NCBI RefSeq assembly: GCF_006874705.1
Contig: NZ_CP035380.1
Coordinates: 1-64,000 of the forward strand
Reading direction: 5' to 3'
Source of the DNA: Leclercia adecarboxylata
GTDB lineage: Bacteria; Pseudomonadota; Gammaproteobacteria; Enterobacterales; Enterobacteriaceae
DNA length: 64,000 nucleotides
Position numbers and translations under genes: made by a program. Below are positions 20,108-28,556 of this stretch, piece by piece (positions within the stretch are counted from its first letter, which is position 1; each line of letters starts with the position of its first letter). Below the pieces are notes generated by a model. It ran no database searches and was not told the origin of the DNA. It was given only the letters and a program-made list of their open reading frames with translations.

Positions 20108-20404
20108 CTATATCCAGGGTTCATGCCGCGCCGTATCCTGAGACTGGCTGAGAATACGAATGATCGTAACCACCGAATGTGATGACACAAAATAGATCAT
20201 GTGCTGTTCCACCGGCAGCGAGCAGATATTGTCTCCCAGCTCCGCGCGATGCGTGCCTATGTCATGCATGGCCAGAACGTCAAACACCGCTGCTATACGC
20301 CCGATATACGCATCCGCCTGAACAATCCCGAACTGTCGGAAGCTGTAGTCCCAGATTGCTTCCAGATCTTCTTCTGCTTTGGAAGTCAGCTCAATCTCTT
20401 TCAT
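20108..20404 (-). CDS. parE: ParE/RelE-superfamily toxin
   Basis: 98-aa toxin. Family features: LTSKAEEDLEAIWDYSFRQFG at the N-terminus, RAELGDNICSLPVEQHMIYF and VTIIRILSQSQD. ParE toxins block DNA gyrase, and the partner is the ParD antitoxin encoded immediately upstream. The start at 20404 matches other ParE proteins and overlaps parD by 14 bp, the normal coupling. Confidence 0.88.
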   Translation of the reverse strand: MKEIELTSKAEEDLEAIWDYSFRQFGIVQADAYIGRIAAVFDVLAMHDIGTHRAELGDNICSLPVEQHMIYFVSSHSVVTIIRILSQSQDTARHEPWI

Positions 20405-20651
20405 TTGCCACCCTGGCCCTGACATTATTCAGGAATGCATCCCTGTTCCAGGGTTTCGCCTCGCCGCTGCTGAGCCCTTCAGCCAGCAGATCGCGCAGTT
20501 CCTGAAGACGGGATTCAGCCTGCTTCTCACGCAGCAGACGCAACGCGTCACGCATGACCTCGCTCTGGGTGCGGTAATCACCGGCCTTAACCAGGGAATC
20601 GATAAATTCCCGCAGCTCATCACCCACGTCCACCGTCATCGTACGGGCCAT
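20391..20651 (-). CDS. parD: ParD-type ribbon-helix-helix antitoxin
   Basis: 86-aa antitoxin with an N-terminal ribbon-helix-helix (MARTMTVDVGDELREFIDSLV...YRTQSEVMRDALRLLRE) and a C-terminal toxin-binding helix. It should bind the palindrome just upstream and autorepress the operon. Stabilises the plasmid by post-segregational killing. Confidence 0.88.
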   Translation of the reverse strand: MARTMTVDVGDELREFIDSLVKAGDYRTQSEVMRDALRLLREKQAESRLQELRDLLAEGLSSGEAKPWNRDAFLNNVRARVANERD

Positions 20652-20668
20652 AACCCCTCCGCTTCTTA

Positions 20669-20689
20669 ATGTAAGATTTGTTCTTACAT
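20669..20689. promoter_or_regulatory. parDE operator
   Basis: ATGTAAG and CTTACAT, a 7-bp inverted repeat with a 7-bp spacer, 18 bp upstream of parD. Confidence 0.7.
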
Positions 20690-20759
20690 CATTATATCAG
20701 CTTACTCCCCTGCTTCCATCTCAGGCTTTTTTAGCCAAAGCAACCCGGCTGTAGTCTGG

Positions 20760-20787
20760 AGATCCGACTTTAGCTTTTTTCGGATCT
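20760..20787. repeat. 28-bp hairpin element, copy 1
   Basis: AGATCCGA at one end and TCGGATCT at the other form a perfect 8-bp stem around a 12-nt T-rich loop. Copies of the same length and layout occur at 24389, 33581, 36269 and 39895, each between functional modules. This copy separates parDE from vapBC. Confidence 0.8.
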
Positions 20788-20848
20788 TCACGGAGAAAGA
20801 GGAAAAAGAGTATAGGCATGACATATCCATATGCCAGGCATCTGCATA

Positions 20849-20915
20849 GGTATGGCATGCGCATACCCTTAGCATCTGCATATGCAAACCCTATACAACT
20901 ATGTTTTTTTGCATA
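20849..20915. promoter_or_regulatory. Palindrome-rich region upstream of vapBC
   Basis: Contains GGTAT...ATACC around GGCATGCGC (20849-20867), two copies of GCATCTGCAT, and TATGCAAA/TTTGCATA (20881-20915). It probably holds the vapBC promoter and VapB operators. It is the notable content of the 373-bp gap between parD and vapB, apart from the 28-bp element. Confidence 0.5.
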
Positions 20916-21023
20916 TACTATACATATGCAGCAGCCGTACTCTGGCCGTCTCAACGTTACTGGTCTGTATTATTAGCAGACCTTGCTCACTTTTTGGGCT
21001 AAGGACTTCAAGGGATAAAACCT

Positions 21024-21254
21024 ATGAGAACCGTATCTATTTTCAAAAATGGCAACAACCGCGCCATCCGCCTGCCCCGCGATCTGGATTTTGAGGGGGT
21101 GAGCGAGCTGGAGATCGTCCGGGAAGGGGACAGCATCATCCTGCGTCCCGTCCGGCCGACCTGGGGCTCGTTCGCGCAGCTCGAAAAAGCTGACCCGGAC
21201 TTTATGGCGGAGCGCGAGGACGTTGTCACCGACGAAGGACGATTTAACCTGTGA
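21024..21254 (+). CDS. vapB: VapB-type antitoxin
   Basis: 76-aa AbrB/MazE-fold antitoxin (MRTVSIFKNGNNRAIRLPRDL...ELEIVREGDSIILRPVRPTW) with an acidic toxin-binding tail. Its stop overlaps the vapC start by 4 bp. It should neutralise VapC and autoregulate through upstream palindromes. Confidence 0.9.
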   Translation: MRTVSIFKNGNNRAIRLPRDLDFEGVSELEIVREGDSIILRPVRPTWGSFAQLEKADPDFMAEREDVVTDEGRFNL

Positions 21255-21667
21255 ACAAGACCTATATGCTGGACACCAACATCTGCTCATTCATCATGCG
21301 CGAGCAGCCGGAAGCCGTCCTGAAGCGCCTTGAGCAGGCGGTGCTGCGTAACCAGCGCATCGTTGTCTCGGCCATCACCTACTCCGAGATGCGCTTCGGC
21401 GCCACCGGCCCGAAGGCCTCGCCGCGCCACATCGAGCTGGTTGACGCGTTCTGCGCCCGCCTCGATGCCATCCTGCCCTGGGATCGCGCCGCGGTGGATG
21501 CGACCACGGAGATTAAGGTGGCGCTGCGCATGGCCGGCACGCCGATCGGCCCGAACGACACGGCTATTGCCGGGCACGCCATCGCCGCCGGTGCCGTGCT
21601 GGTGACGAATAATACGCGGGAATTTGAGCGGGTACCGGGTCTAGTGCTGGAAGACTGGGTAAGATAA
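21251..21667 (+). CDS. vapC: VapC-type PIN-domain toxin
   Basis: 138-aa PIN-domain ribonuclease. The four acidic catalytic positions are visible: YMLDTN, SEMRFG, PNDTAIAGHA, and TNNTREF near the end. Enterobacterial plasmid VapC (MvpT) cleaves initiator tRNA. Higher GC than the surrounding plasmid genes. Confidence 0.9.
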   Translation: MNKTYMLDTNICSFIMREQPEAVLKRLEQAVLRNQRIVVSAITYSEMRFGATGPKASPRHIELVDAFCARLDAILPWDRAAVDATTEIKVALRMAGTPIGPNDTAIAGHAIAAGAVLVTNNTREFERVPGLVLEDWVR

Positions 21668-21740
21668 CGCTGTAAAACAAAACAGGCGGTCTGGCGCTGC
21701 CGGACACTCTTTCAGTCAGCGGTATATAAAGGAATAAAAG

Positions 21741-23303
21741 ATGCCTCTGATCACGCGGCTTATGCTGCAAAACTTTAAAAAGTTTCCGGAACTGGACCTG
21801 CGCTTCACTCATGACCGTAACATTCTGGTCGGGGACAATGAGTCCGGGAAAAGCACGATTCTGCTGGCCCTTGACCTTGTGCTGAGTGACAGCCGGCACC
21901 GGGTCGAGGCGCTGGGTGTGGAATCGCTCCTGTCCCAGGCAGCAGTCAGGCAGTTTCAGGAAGGTGAGCGCCGCGCCGATCAGTTACCCGTGCTGACAGC
22001 TGACGTTTTCCTGAGTAATGGGGGAGATCCTGACCTGAATGGCAGGCAAAATCTGGCGGGTATCGATGCGGATGGTCTCAGAATGCGCATTGCACCAATG
22101 ATGGAGGAATACGGTCAGGATATTCACAATGTACTACAGCAGGATCCCGATAATTTTCCCTATGAATACTATTCCGTGCGGTTCAGCACCTTCTCCGGTG
22201 GTCATTTCGCCGGCTTCAGACGCTATCTGCGCCATCTGCTGTTAGACAGTGCACGCATCGATAACGAGCACGCCGCACAGGAATATACGCGTACAGTTTA
22301 CAGCGTCCATGTGCCGGTGGCCGATCGGTACCGGCTTGAAAACAGTTACCGGCAACAGAAAATGCACTTCTGCACCCGGCATCTGTCAGCCATAAACGAC
22401 ACGCTGGAAACGTATCAGTTTGGCGTGCGTTCCGGTGCTAAGTCAGGTCTTGAGGCGAATCTGGACATTACCGAGGACGGTATTTCCATTCGTCACCGTG
22501 GAAAAGGAAGGCAGTGCTTCATCAAAACGGAGTTTGCGCTGCAGCGGCATCAGCAGCAGGGAGAGCTCCACGCACTGTTGCTTGAGGAGCCGGAGAATCA
22601 TCTCAGCCATGTCAGTATGAAGAAGCTGGTTAATCAGCTTGCCACTGAACGGCAGACGCAGGTGTTTATTGCCACACACAGCAGCCATATCTCCTCCCGC
22701 CTCGATCTGCGTAAGGCAATCCTCCTCGGGTCTACCCGGCCGGTACTGATGAATGAACTTTCCGCTGAGACTGCCGCCTTCTTCATGAAAGCACCGGATA
22801 ATAACGTGCTGGAATTTGCGCTGGCCAGACGTGTGCTGCTCGTGGAGGGGGATGCTGAGTTTATTCTGATCGAGGCCTTTTATCGCCACCTGTATGGCAG
22901 GGCGCCGGAGGATGACGGGGTTCACATCATCGCTATCGGCGGAACGAGTTTCCGTCGTTATCTTGAACTGGCCCGTCTTCTGGAAAATCGCGTCGCGGCC
23001 CTTCGTGATAATGACGGCAACTATCAGCAAAACTGCGATGAACGCTATGCTGACGTGCTTTGTTCCCGCTCCCGGGTATTTGCTGATCGCGACAACACCC
23101 GATCCACATTTGAAATCTGCCTGTATCAGGATAACGCTGGTCTGTGTGATGCGCTTTTCCGCGGAACCCGCCGGACACTCACGGTGCAGGAATACATGCT
23201 GGCCAATAAGGCAGAAGCAGCATTCCGGCTGTTACAGCTGCACGCCGAAGAGCTGACAGTACCTGTTTATATTCAGGAGGCACTGGCATGGACAAGAGAG
23301 TGA
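21741..23303 (+). CDS. OLD-family ATPase/TOPRIM nuclease (GajA-like)
   Basis: 520-aa protein with an ABC-type ATPase and a C-terminal TOPRIM nuclease. Visible motifs: Walker A GDNESGKST (31-39), a GKGRQ signature (254-258), Walker B LLLEEPENH (280-288), the H-loop THSSH (312-316), the TOPRIM Glu in LLVEGDAE (366-373) and the DND metal site (423-425). This layout is that of OLD nucleases such as GajA of the Gabija anti-phage system. The following helicase gene overlaps it by 16 bp, which matches the two-gene Gabija arrangement. Shorter than typical GajA as I remember it. Defence function is inferred. AAGGA precedes the ATG. Confidence 0.82.
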   Translation: MPLITRLMLQNFKKFPELDLRFTHDRNILVGDNESGKSTILLALDLVLSDSRHRVEALGVESLLSQAAVRQFQEGERRADQLPVLTADVFLSNGGDPDLNGRQNLAGIDADGLRMRIAPMMEEYGQDIHNVLQQDPDNFPYEYYSVRFSTFSGGHFAGFRRYLRHLLLDSARIDNEHAAQEYTRTVYSVHVPVADRYRLENSYRQQKMHFCTRHLSAINDTLETYQFGVRSGAKSGLEANLDITEDGISIRHRGKGRQCFIKTEFALQRHQQQGELHALLLEEPENHLSHVSMKKLVNQLATERQTQVFIATHSSHISSRLDLRKAILLGSTRPVLMNELSAETAAFFMKAPDNNVLEFALARRVLLVEGDAEFILIEAFYRHLYGRAPEDDGVHIIAIGGTSFRRYLELARLLENRVAALRDNDGNYQQNCDERYADVLCSRSRVFADRDNTRSTFEICLYQDNAGLCDALFRGTRRTLTVQEYMLANKAEAAFRLLQLHAEELTVPVYIQEALAWTRE

Positions 23304-24310
23304 TATTTGCGGTTGCCGGCTCGGGCAAGACCACGCTGCTGATACGACGGTTGAGTGAGGACCGGAGGACGCTGCTCCTGACCTTCACCGTGAATAATGA
23401 AGCGCATCTGCGGGCGCAGATTATCAGACGTTTTGGCTTTATCCCGGACGGGATCAGGGTGATGACCTGGTTTGAGTTTCTGCACGGTTTTTGCTTCCGG
23501 CCTTACCTGCAGGAGCAGCTGGTATCGCGTGGCCTGAGCTTCGACCAGCCCCCACCCAGAATACCGCGCACGAATGCCCGGCATTATCAGGATCCCGCCG
23601 GACGGCTGTATCACCGGAGGCTCGCACACTTGCTGACAGCCCGCGGGCTGCTGCCGGATATCCGTACCCGGCTTGCCCGTTACTACGATGAACTGCTTGT
23701 CGATGAAGTCCAGGACTTTGCCGGACATGACTTTAATTTTCTGCTGGAGCTCTGCCGCGCGGAAATCACTGTGCTCTGTTGCGGCGATTTTTATCAACAT
23801 ACCTTTGATACAAGCCATGACGGCAACGTTAATTCAACGCTGCACGATGACATTACGCGATATGAGGCCCGCTTCGACGCAGCAGGTTTCAAGGTTGACC
23901 GGGACACGCTCAACCGAACATGGCGTTGCTCAGCTTCAGTGTGCGAGTTTATCACCGGGCAACTGAACATCCGTATCGCTGCCCATGGGAGACATGCCAC
24001 CCTGATTGAAACGATCACAGATGCAGAGCGCACAGCCACCCTGCACGCCGATAATACGGTGATTAAGCTCTTCTATCGTGAACATCACCGTTACGGCTGC
24101 TATTCCATGAACTGGGGCGTCAGTAAAGGGCTCGACCACTTTAAGGATGTCTGCATTGTGATGGGATCCTCCCACTGGAAACTTCTAACCCGTCAGGAAC
24201 TGGCAGCCCTTCCACCGTCGTCCCGTAACAGGCTGTACGTGGCATGCTCACGGGCGCGCGGCAACATTTATTTTGTTCCCGAAACTCATCTGCGCCGATT
24301 CCGAAATTGA
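23288..24310 (+). CDS. Compact UvrD-like SF1 helicase (GajB-like)
   Basis: 340-aa superfamily 1 helicase. Core motifs are all present in order: Walker A AVAGSGKTT (8-16), Ia LTFTVNNEAH, II LLVDEVQD (136-143), III CGDFYQ, IV LNRTWRC, V SKGLDHFKDV and VI RLYVACSRARG. It is clearly shorter than UvrD or usual GajB and seems to lack the large 1B/2B insertions. Its 16-bp overlap with the OLD gene indicates translational coupling and a joint job, most likely an anti-phage module. Unwinding activity with such a small core is untested. Confidence 0.82.
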   Translation: MDKRVIFAVAGSGKTTLLIRRLSEDRRTLLLTFTVNNEAHLRAQIIRRFGFIPDGIRVMTWFEFLHGFCFRPYLQEQLVSRGLSFDQPPPRIPRTNARHYQDPAGRLYHRRLAHLLTARGLLPDIRTRLARYYDELLVDEVQDFAGHDFNFLLELCRAEITVLCCGDFYQHTFDTSHDGNVNSTLHDDITRYEARFDAAGFKVDRDTLNRTWRCSASVCEFITGQLNIRIAAHGRHATLIETITDAERTATLHADNTVIKLFYREHHRYGCYSMNWGVSKGLDHFKDVCIVMGSSHWKLLTRQELAALPPSSRNRLYVACSRARGNIYFVPETHLRRFRN

Positions 24311-24388
24311 GTTAGCTGCTTCTCAGTAGGGCACAATTCCGAAATAAAGCTGTATGGCCAACGACGTCACTTCAGGCTGGAAAAGTGC

Positions 24389-24416
24389 GGATCCGGTTTT
24401 GGTGTTTTTCGGATCT
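24389..24416. repeat. 28-bp hairpin element, copy 2
   Basis: GGATCCGG...TTTTTCGGATCT, same length and layout as copy 1; the pairing extends to GC at both sides. It lies between the OLD/helicase pair and the ars region. Apart from this and the arsR operator, the 322-bp gap 24311-24631 shows nothing I can assign. Confidence 0.78.
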
Positions 24417-24583
24417 GCGGATGGGAATAAAGCGAATGATGCGGATATGGCATTAATTAAAGATTATTATTGCTCTGCTGACATTAGTGCCTGAGCAGTC
24501 ATAAAAATGATAATTATTGTCCTTTATGCAACGATGCCGTCCGCCTGCTCCGACCTGGTCAACGCAGCTGTTGAAAACTACTA

Positions 24584-24615
24584 TTATTTCTATTATTCTG
24601 GAAATATAGAAATAA
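24584..24615. promoter_or_regulatory. ArsR operator of the first ars operon
   Basis: TTATTTCTAT and ATAGAAATAA form a perfect 10-bp inverted repeat with a 12-bp spacer, 16 bp before arsR. Confidence 0.75.
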
Positions 24616-24631
24616 AAACGCGAGGGCGGAT

Positions 24632-24937
24632 ATGGAACTGGACACTGCCGCGAGGGTGCTGAAAGAACTCGGGCACGCCACACGGCTTGGCATCTACCGG
24701 ACACTGATCAAAGCCGGACATCAGGGGATGCCCGTTGGTGAACTGCAGCAGCAGCTCGCGGTACCGGCGTCCACCCTGAGCCACCACCTGTCGTCCCTGA
24801 TGGCCGTCTCCCTGGTTCGTCAGGAGCGCCAGGGGCGAACCCTTTTCTGCCACGCCTGCTATGACAACCTCGGGGCGCTGATTGCCTTCCTGACAGATGA
24901 ATGCTGTTCAGGCGGATCTGAGCGTCCTGCACCGTAA
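24632..24937 (+). CDS. arsR: ArsR-family arsenite-responsive repressor (type 1)
   Basis: 101-aa winged-helix repressor ([27 protein letters not shown], then the recognition helix [10 protein letters not shown]). It lacks the ELCVCDLC metal site of the R773 ArsR. Cysteines occur instead near the C-terminus (FCHACYDN and DECCSGG), so the arsenite site must be built differently. It should repress the arsH-sigma-arsD-arsA-arsN operon. It is distinct from the second ArsR at 33080. Confidence 0.87.
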   Translation: MELDTAARVLKELGHATRLGIYRTLIKAGHQGMPVGELQQQLAVPASTLSHHLSSLMAVSLVRQERQGRTLFCHACYDNLGALIAFLTDECCSGGSERPAP

Positions 24938-24953
24938 GCCTACCGGAGAGAAA

Positions 24954-25667
24954 ATGCTGTCTGAACTGAAAAATGTGGATCCTGAACTGTTTGATACCGG
25001 CATCACCGCTGCCCGTATGGGCGTGGAGGCAACTGACCATCCACCCCGGATCCTGATGCTGTACGGCTCTGTGCGTGAACGGTCCTACAGCCGCCTGGCA
25101 ACGGAAGAAGCTGCGCGGCTGCTGACAGCAATGGGCGCGGAGGTCCGGATTTTCTGTCCGTCCGGTCTTCCCCTGCCGGACGATGCGCCGGACACGCACC
25201 CGAAGGTCGTGGAGCTGCGCGAACTCGTTCGCTGGTCTGAAGGGATGGTGTGGTGCTCTCCTGAACGGCATGGCGCAATGACCGGCATCATGAAAGCCCA
25301 GATTGACTGGATCCCCTTGTCAGAAGGCGCTGTACGCCCGTCCCAGGGAAAAACGCTGGCCGTTATGCAGGTCTGCGGCGGCTCCCAGTCGTTTAACGCC
25401 GTCAACCAGATGCGCATTCTTGGCCGCTGGATGCGGATGATCACCATCCCGAACCAGTCCTCCGTGGCAAAAGCGTGGCAGGAGTTTGATGAAGACGGGC
25501 GGATGAAACCGTCGTCCTACTACGACCGCATTGTGGATGTGATGGAAGAGCTGATGAAGTTTACCCTGCTGACCCGGGAGCATGCAGCCTATCTCGTCGA
25601 TCGCTACAGTGAACGCAAAGAGTCGGCAGAAGCGCTTTCCCGGCGCGTGAATCAGGGCAGCATCTGA
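24954..25667 (+). CDS. arsH: ArsH NADPH-dependent FMN oxidoreductase
   Basis: 237-aa flavoprotein that oxidises trivalent organoarsenicals to the less toxic pentavalent forms. Flavodoxin-like FMN loop [15 protein letters not shown], then [22 protein letters not shown] and [20 protein letters not shown] are characteristic of ArsH. The ATG at 24954 is preceded by GGAGAG; the longer frame from 24897 overlaps arsR and lacks support. The sigma factor gene follows after 8 bp. Confidence 0.92.
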   Translation: MLSELKNVDPELFDTGITAARMGVEATDHPPRILMLYGSVRERSYSRLATEEAARLLTAMGAEVRIFCPSGLPLPDDAPDTHPKVVELRELVRWSEGMVWCSPERHGAMTGIMKAQIDWIPLSEGAVRPSQGKTLAVMQVCGGSQSFNAVNQMRILGRWMRMITIPNQSSVAKAWQEFDEDGRMKPSSYYDRIVDVMEELMKFTLLTREHAAYLVDRYSERKESAEALSRRVNQGSI

Positions 25668-25675
25668 GGGCAGAT

Positions 25676-26221
25676 ATGCGTGACGTCACGGCATTCAACA
25701 CCTGCATGAGCGCGTTCTGGCAACAGCATGAAGCAGAGCTTTCCCGTTTTCTGGTGTCAAGAACGGGCGATCGGGAGCAGGCAGCCGATCTGCTTCAGGA
25801 AGTCTTCCTGCGCGCCCGGGCCTGTGCAGACCGCTTCTGTGAAATGGAGAACCCGCGGGCCTGGCTGTACCGGACGGCGAGGAATCTGCTGACGGATGAG
25901 TACCGTGCCGCCAGGAACGTCGTGGCGCTGGAAGACGAGATCCCCCTGCCTGAGGCCTTCCCTGAGGCGGTTTCAACGCTGGAGATTTGCCTGCCTGAAA
26001 CCCTGCAGGCCTTGCCTGACGAGGAAAGGTGGCTGATAGAAGAGGCCGATCTGAACCGGCGTCCCCAGCAATGCCTGGCCGACGAGCTGGGGATCACGCT
26101 GACGGCGTTTAAGTCGCGCCTGCTTCGCGCCCGGAAACACCTGAAGGAGACGATGACGGAACTCTGCCTGGTGGAAGCGGATGATGCGTCTTCCGTCTGC
26201 TGCCATAAAAAAATGGATTAA
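25676..26221 (+). CDS. ECF-type sigma factor encoded in the ars operon
   Basis: 181-aa sigma-70 family protein with only regions 2 and 4. Region 2: REQAADLLQEVFLRARACADRF and NPRAWLYRTARNLLTDEYRA. Region 4: QQCLADELGITLTAFKSRLLRARKHLKE. The C-terminal tail carries SSVCCHKKMD, a possible metal(loid)-binding Cys pair. It sits between arsH and arsD with an 8-bp gap to arsH, so it is in the operon. No anti-sigma gene is adjacent. It may be regulated by the Cys tail and may read the inverted repeat before arsD; both are inference. Confidence 0.85.
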   Translation: MRDVTAFNTCMSAFWQQHEAELSRFLVSRTGDREQAADLLQEVFLRARACADRFCEMENPRAWLYRTARNLLTDEYRAARNVVALEDEIPLPEAFPEAVSTLEICLPETLQALPDEERWLIEEADLNRRPQQCLADELGITLTAFKSRLLRARKHLKETMTELCLVEADDASSVCCHKKMD

Positions 26222-26247
26222 CCGCGCATCTTTTTCCCGTCTCACTC

Positions 26248-26291
26248 GTTTACCTCAGTGTAAAGCCCCATCACTCAACACTGAGGTAAAC
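26248..26291. promoter_or_regulatory. Perfect 13-bp inverted repeat between sigma gene and arsD
   Basis: GTTTACCTCAGTG and CACTGAGGTAAAC with an 18-nt spacer, ending 5 bp before the arsD start. It could be an operator, an mRNA hairpin that controls arsD translation, or part of an internal promoter. Confidence 0.6.
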
Positions 26292-26296
26292 AGTCC

Positions 26297-26659
26297 ATGT
26301 CAAAAATTGAGATCTTTGAAGCCGCAGGCTGCTGTGCGACCAGCAGCGTCGTGGTCAGCGATGAAGCCGTTAAATGGAACGCCAGCGCCGAATGGGCGAA
26401 AACGCATGGTGTGGATATTCAGCGTTACAGCCTGGCAAAGAACCCGCAGCAGTTCCTGAATACCCCTGTCATCAAAGAGTTCCTGAACACATCAGGGATG
26501 GAGTCCCTCCCTGTCACCTTGCTCGACGGCAAACTCGTGATGGCAGGCAAACTCCCGTCCCGGGAAGATATCGCCCGCTGGGCCGGTTTTTCCCTCACGC
26601 AGGACTGGAATGAAGACAGCACGCAGCCGCGCTGCTGCAGCATTCCCCGTATGCCTTAA
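26297..26659 (+). CDS. arsD: ArsD arsenite metallochaperone (first copy)
   Basis: 120-aa chaperone that delivers As(III) to ArsA. It keeps the vicinal GCCATS (R773 Cys12-Cys13 equivalent) but the third functional Cys of R773 ArsD (VCG) is replaced in this copy by VVVSDE. It ends with RCCSIP. arsA follows after 18 bp. Diverged from the second ArsD (32670). Confidence 0.9.
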   Translation: MSKIEIFEAAGCCATSSVVVSDEAVKWNASAEWAKTHGVDIQRYSLAKNPQQFLNTPVIKEFLNTSGMESLPVTLLDGKLVMAGKLPSREDIARWAGFSLTQDWNEDSTQPRCCSIPRMP

Positions 26660-26677
26660 TCCCGGAGGAGCTCAACG

Positions 26678-28435
26678 ATGATGATGCCATTTTTACAGAA
26701 TATCCCCCCGTTTATCTTCTTCACCGGCAAAGGCGGCGTGGGGAAAACCTCTCTGGCCTGCGCGACGGCGGTATGGCTGGCTGACCAGGGCCGGAGAACG
26801 CTTCTGGTCAGTACCGATCCGGCCTCCAATGTCGGTCAGGTCTTTAGTCAGACTGTGGGCCACCGGATCACCGGTATCCGCACCGTGGAAAACCTTGCGG
26901 CAATGGAAGTTGACCCGATGGCGGCCGCGCAGGCTTACCGCGATCGCGTGCTCGATCCTGTTCGTGACCTGATGCCTGCCGATGTCATCAGCAGCATTGA
27001 AGAACAGCTTTCCGGTTCATGTACCACGGAGATCGCGGCATTTGATGAATTTACCGCGCTGCTGACCAGTCATGAACTGCGCGAAAAATATGATCATATC
27101 GTCTTTGATACTGCACCAACCGGACACACCATCCGTATGCTTGAGCTGCCGGGCGCCTGGAGCGGCTATCTCGATGCACATCCTGATGCTGCGGCGAATC
27201 TCGGCCCTCTGGTGGGGCTGGAGAAACAACAGGACCAGTACGCTGACGCGGTGAAAGCCCTCTCTGATACGGCACTCACGCAACTGGTTCTGGTTGCCCG
27301 TGCCCAGGCGTCGACCCTGAAAGAGGTCTCCCATACCCACGAGGAGCTGTCGGCTATCGGTCTTCAGCATCAGCACCTTGCCATCAATGGCGTGCTCCCC
27401 CCCTTTGCCGGTGAACAGGATCCGCTGGCGCACAGTATTCTGGCGCGGGAGGAACGGGCCTTACGCGCCATGCCTGAAAACCTCGCGCACCTTCCCCGGT
27501 CGATGCTGTATCTGAAGCCCTTTAATCTGGTCGGTCTGGACGCCCTGCGGGCGCTGTTTACAGAGAGCACCCCTGTTCTGCCGGATCCGGGAGCCACGTT
27601 CACGACGGTCGATTTACCGGAGCTTTCCTCCCTGGTGGAGGATCTCAGCCGGGCGGGAAAAGGGCTGGTCATGACGATGGGGAAAGGGGGCGTGGGGAAA
27701 ACCACGGTGGCGGCTGCGGTCGCGGTCTCGCTGGCCAGACGCGGTCATAAAGTCCACCTGACCACCTCCGATCCGGCAGCCCACCTGTCTTACACCCTGG
27801 ATGGCTCGCTGCCAGGCCTTCAGGTCAGCCGTATCGATCCAAAGGCAGAGACTGAGCGCTATCGTCGCTTTGTGCTGGAAAATCAGGGAAAAGGGCTGGA
27901 TGCGGAGGGACTGGCGGTACTGGAGGAAGATCTCCGTTCCCCCTGCACCGAAGAGATTGCCGTGTTTCAGGCATTCTCCCGGATCATCAAAGAGGCCGAC
28001 GACCATTTTGTCATTATGGACACTGCGCCCACCGGGCACACGCTGCTGTTGCTGGATGCAACCGGGGCCTATCACTGGGAAATGGTGCGCCAGATGGGGC
28101 AGACTCACGACCACGTGATAACGCCAATGATGCAGCTGCAGGATCCGGAGAAGACCAGAGTCATTATCGTGACGCTTGCCGAAACCACGCCGGTACTGGA
28201 AGCGGCCGGGCTGCAGCAGGACTTACGCCGGGCCGGGATTGAACCCTGGGCGTGGGTCATCAATAACAGCCTCGCGGCTGCAAAGCCGTCCTCCCCTTTC
28301 CTGGTTACCCGTGCCCGTCGCGAACTGCCACTGATTGACGACGTTGCCGGGCAGTATGCACAGCGCATTGCCCTGACGCCACTGCAGAAGGACGACCCGG
28401 TAGGCGTGGACCTGCTGGCTGAAATGGCGGGCTGA
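26678..28435 (+). CDS. arsA: ArsA arsenite-stimulated ATPase (first copy)
   Basis: 585-aa soluble ATPase with two homologous halves, each with a deviant P-loop ([16 protein letters not shown] near residue 16 and [16 protein letters not shown] near 335) and a DTAPTGHT signature. The As(III)-binding cysteines appear as [11 protein letters not shown] and [11 protein letters not shown]. ArsA energises the ArsB pump. This operon has no arsB, so it may work with the ArsB at 29564. ATG at 26678 or 26681. Confidence 0.93.
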   Translation: MMMPFLQNIPPFIFFTGKGGVGKTSLACATAVWLADQGRRTLLVSTDPASNVGQVFSQTVGHRITGIRTVENLAAMEVDPMAAAQAYRDRVLDPVRDLMPADVISSIEEQLSGSCTTEIAAFDEFTALLTSHELREKYDHIVFDTAPTGHTIRMLELPGAWSGYLDAHPDAAANLGPLVGLEKQQDQYADAVKALSDTALTQLVLVARAQASTLKEVSHTHEELSAIGLQHQHLAINGVLPPFAGEQDPLAHSILAREERALRAMPENLAHLPRSMLYLKPFNLVGLDALRALFTESTPVLPDPGATFTTVDLPELSSLVEDLSRAGKGLVMTMGKGGVGKTTVAAAVAVSLARRGHKVHLTTSDPAAHLSYTLDGSLPGLQVSRIDPKAETERYRRFVLENQGKGLDAEGLAVLEEDLRSPCTEEIAVFQAFSRIIKEADDHFVIMDTAPTGHTLLLLDATGAYHWEMVRQMGQTHDHVITPMMQLQDPEKTRVIIVTLAETTPVLEAAGLQQDLRRAGIEPWAWVINNSLAAAKPSSPFLVTRARRELPLIDDVAGQYAQRIALTPLQKDDPVGVDLLAEMAG

Positions 28436-28436
28436 C

Positions 28437-28457
28437 AGGTGGGGCGAAGCCCCACCT
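28437..28457 (+). terminator. Hairpin after first arsA
   Basis: AGGTGGGGC-GAA-GCCCCACCT starts just after the arsA stop. No T-run follows, so it may only reduce read-through into arsN. Confidence 0.5.
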
Positions 28458-28556
28458 CCACTTAAAACATTTCCTTATACAGGTCATAAGATGAAGCGCT
28501 TAACCTGCCGTCGCGAATTCCGGTAGTGTGTCAGTCAACATCACAGGAGTCATACG

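Noticed and set aside
20760..20787. 28-bp element as an intrinsic terminator or dif site
   Set aside because: The T-run is in the loop rather than after the stem, and the sequence does not match XerC/XerD half-sites.
24453..24704. 83-aa minus-strand frame upstream of arsR
   Set aside because: It overlaps the ArsR operator and the arsR start and has no family resemblance.
27614..28114. Minus-strand frames within the first arsA
   Set aside because: Shadow frames of a GC-rich conserved gene with no family resemblance.
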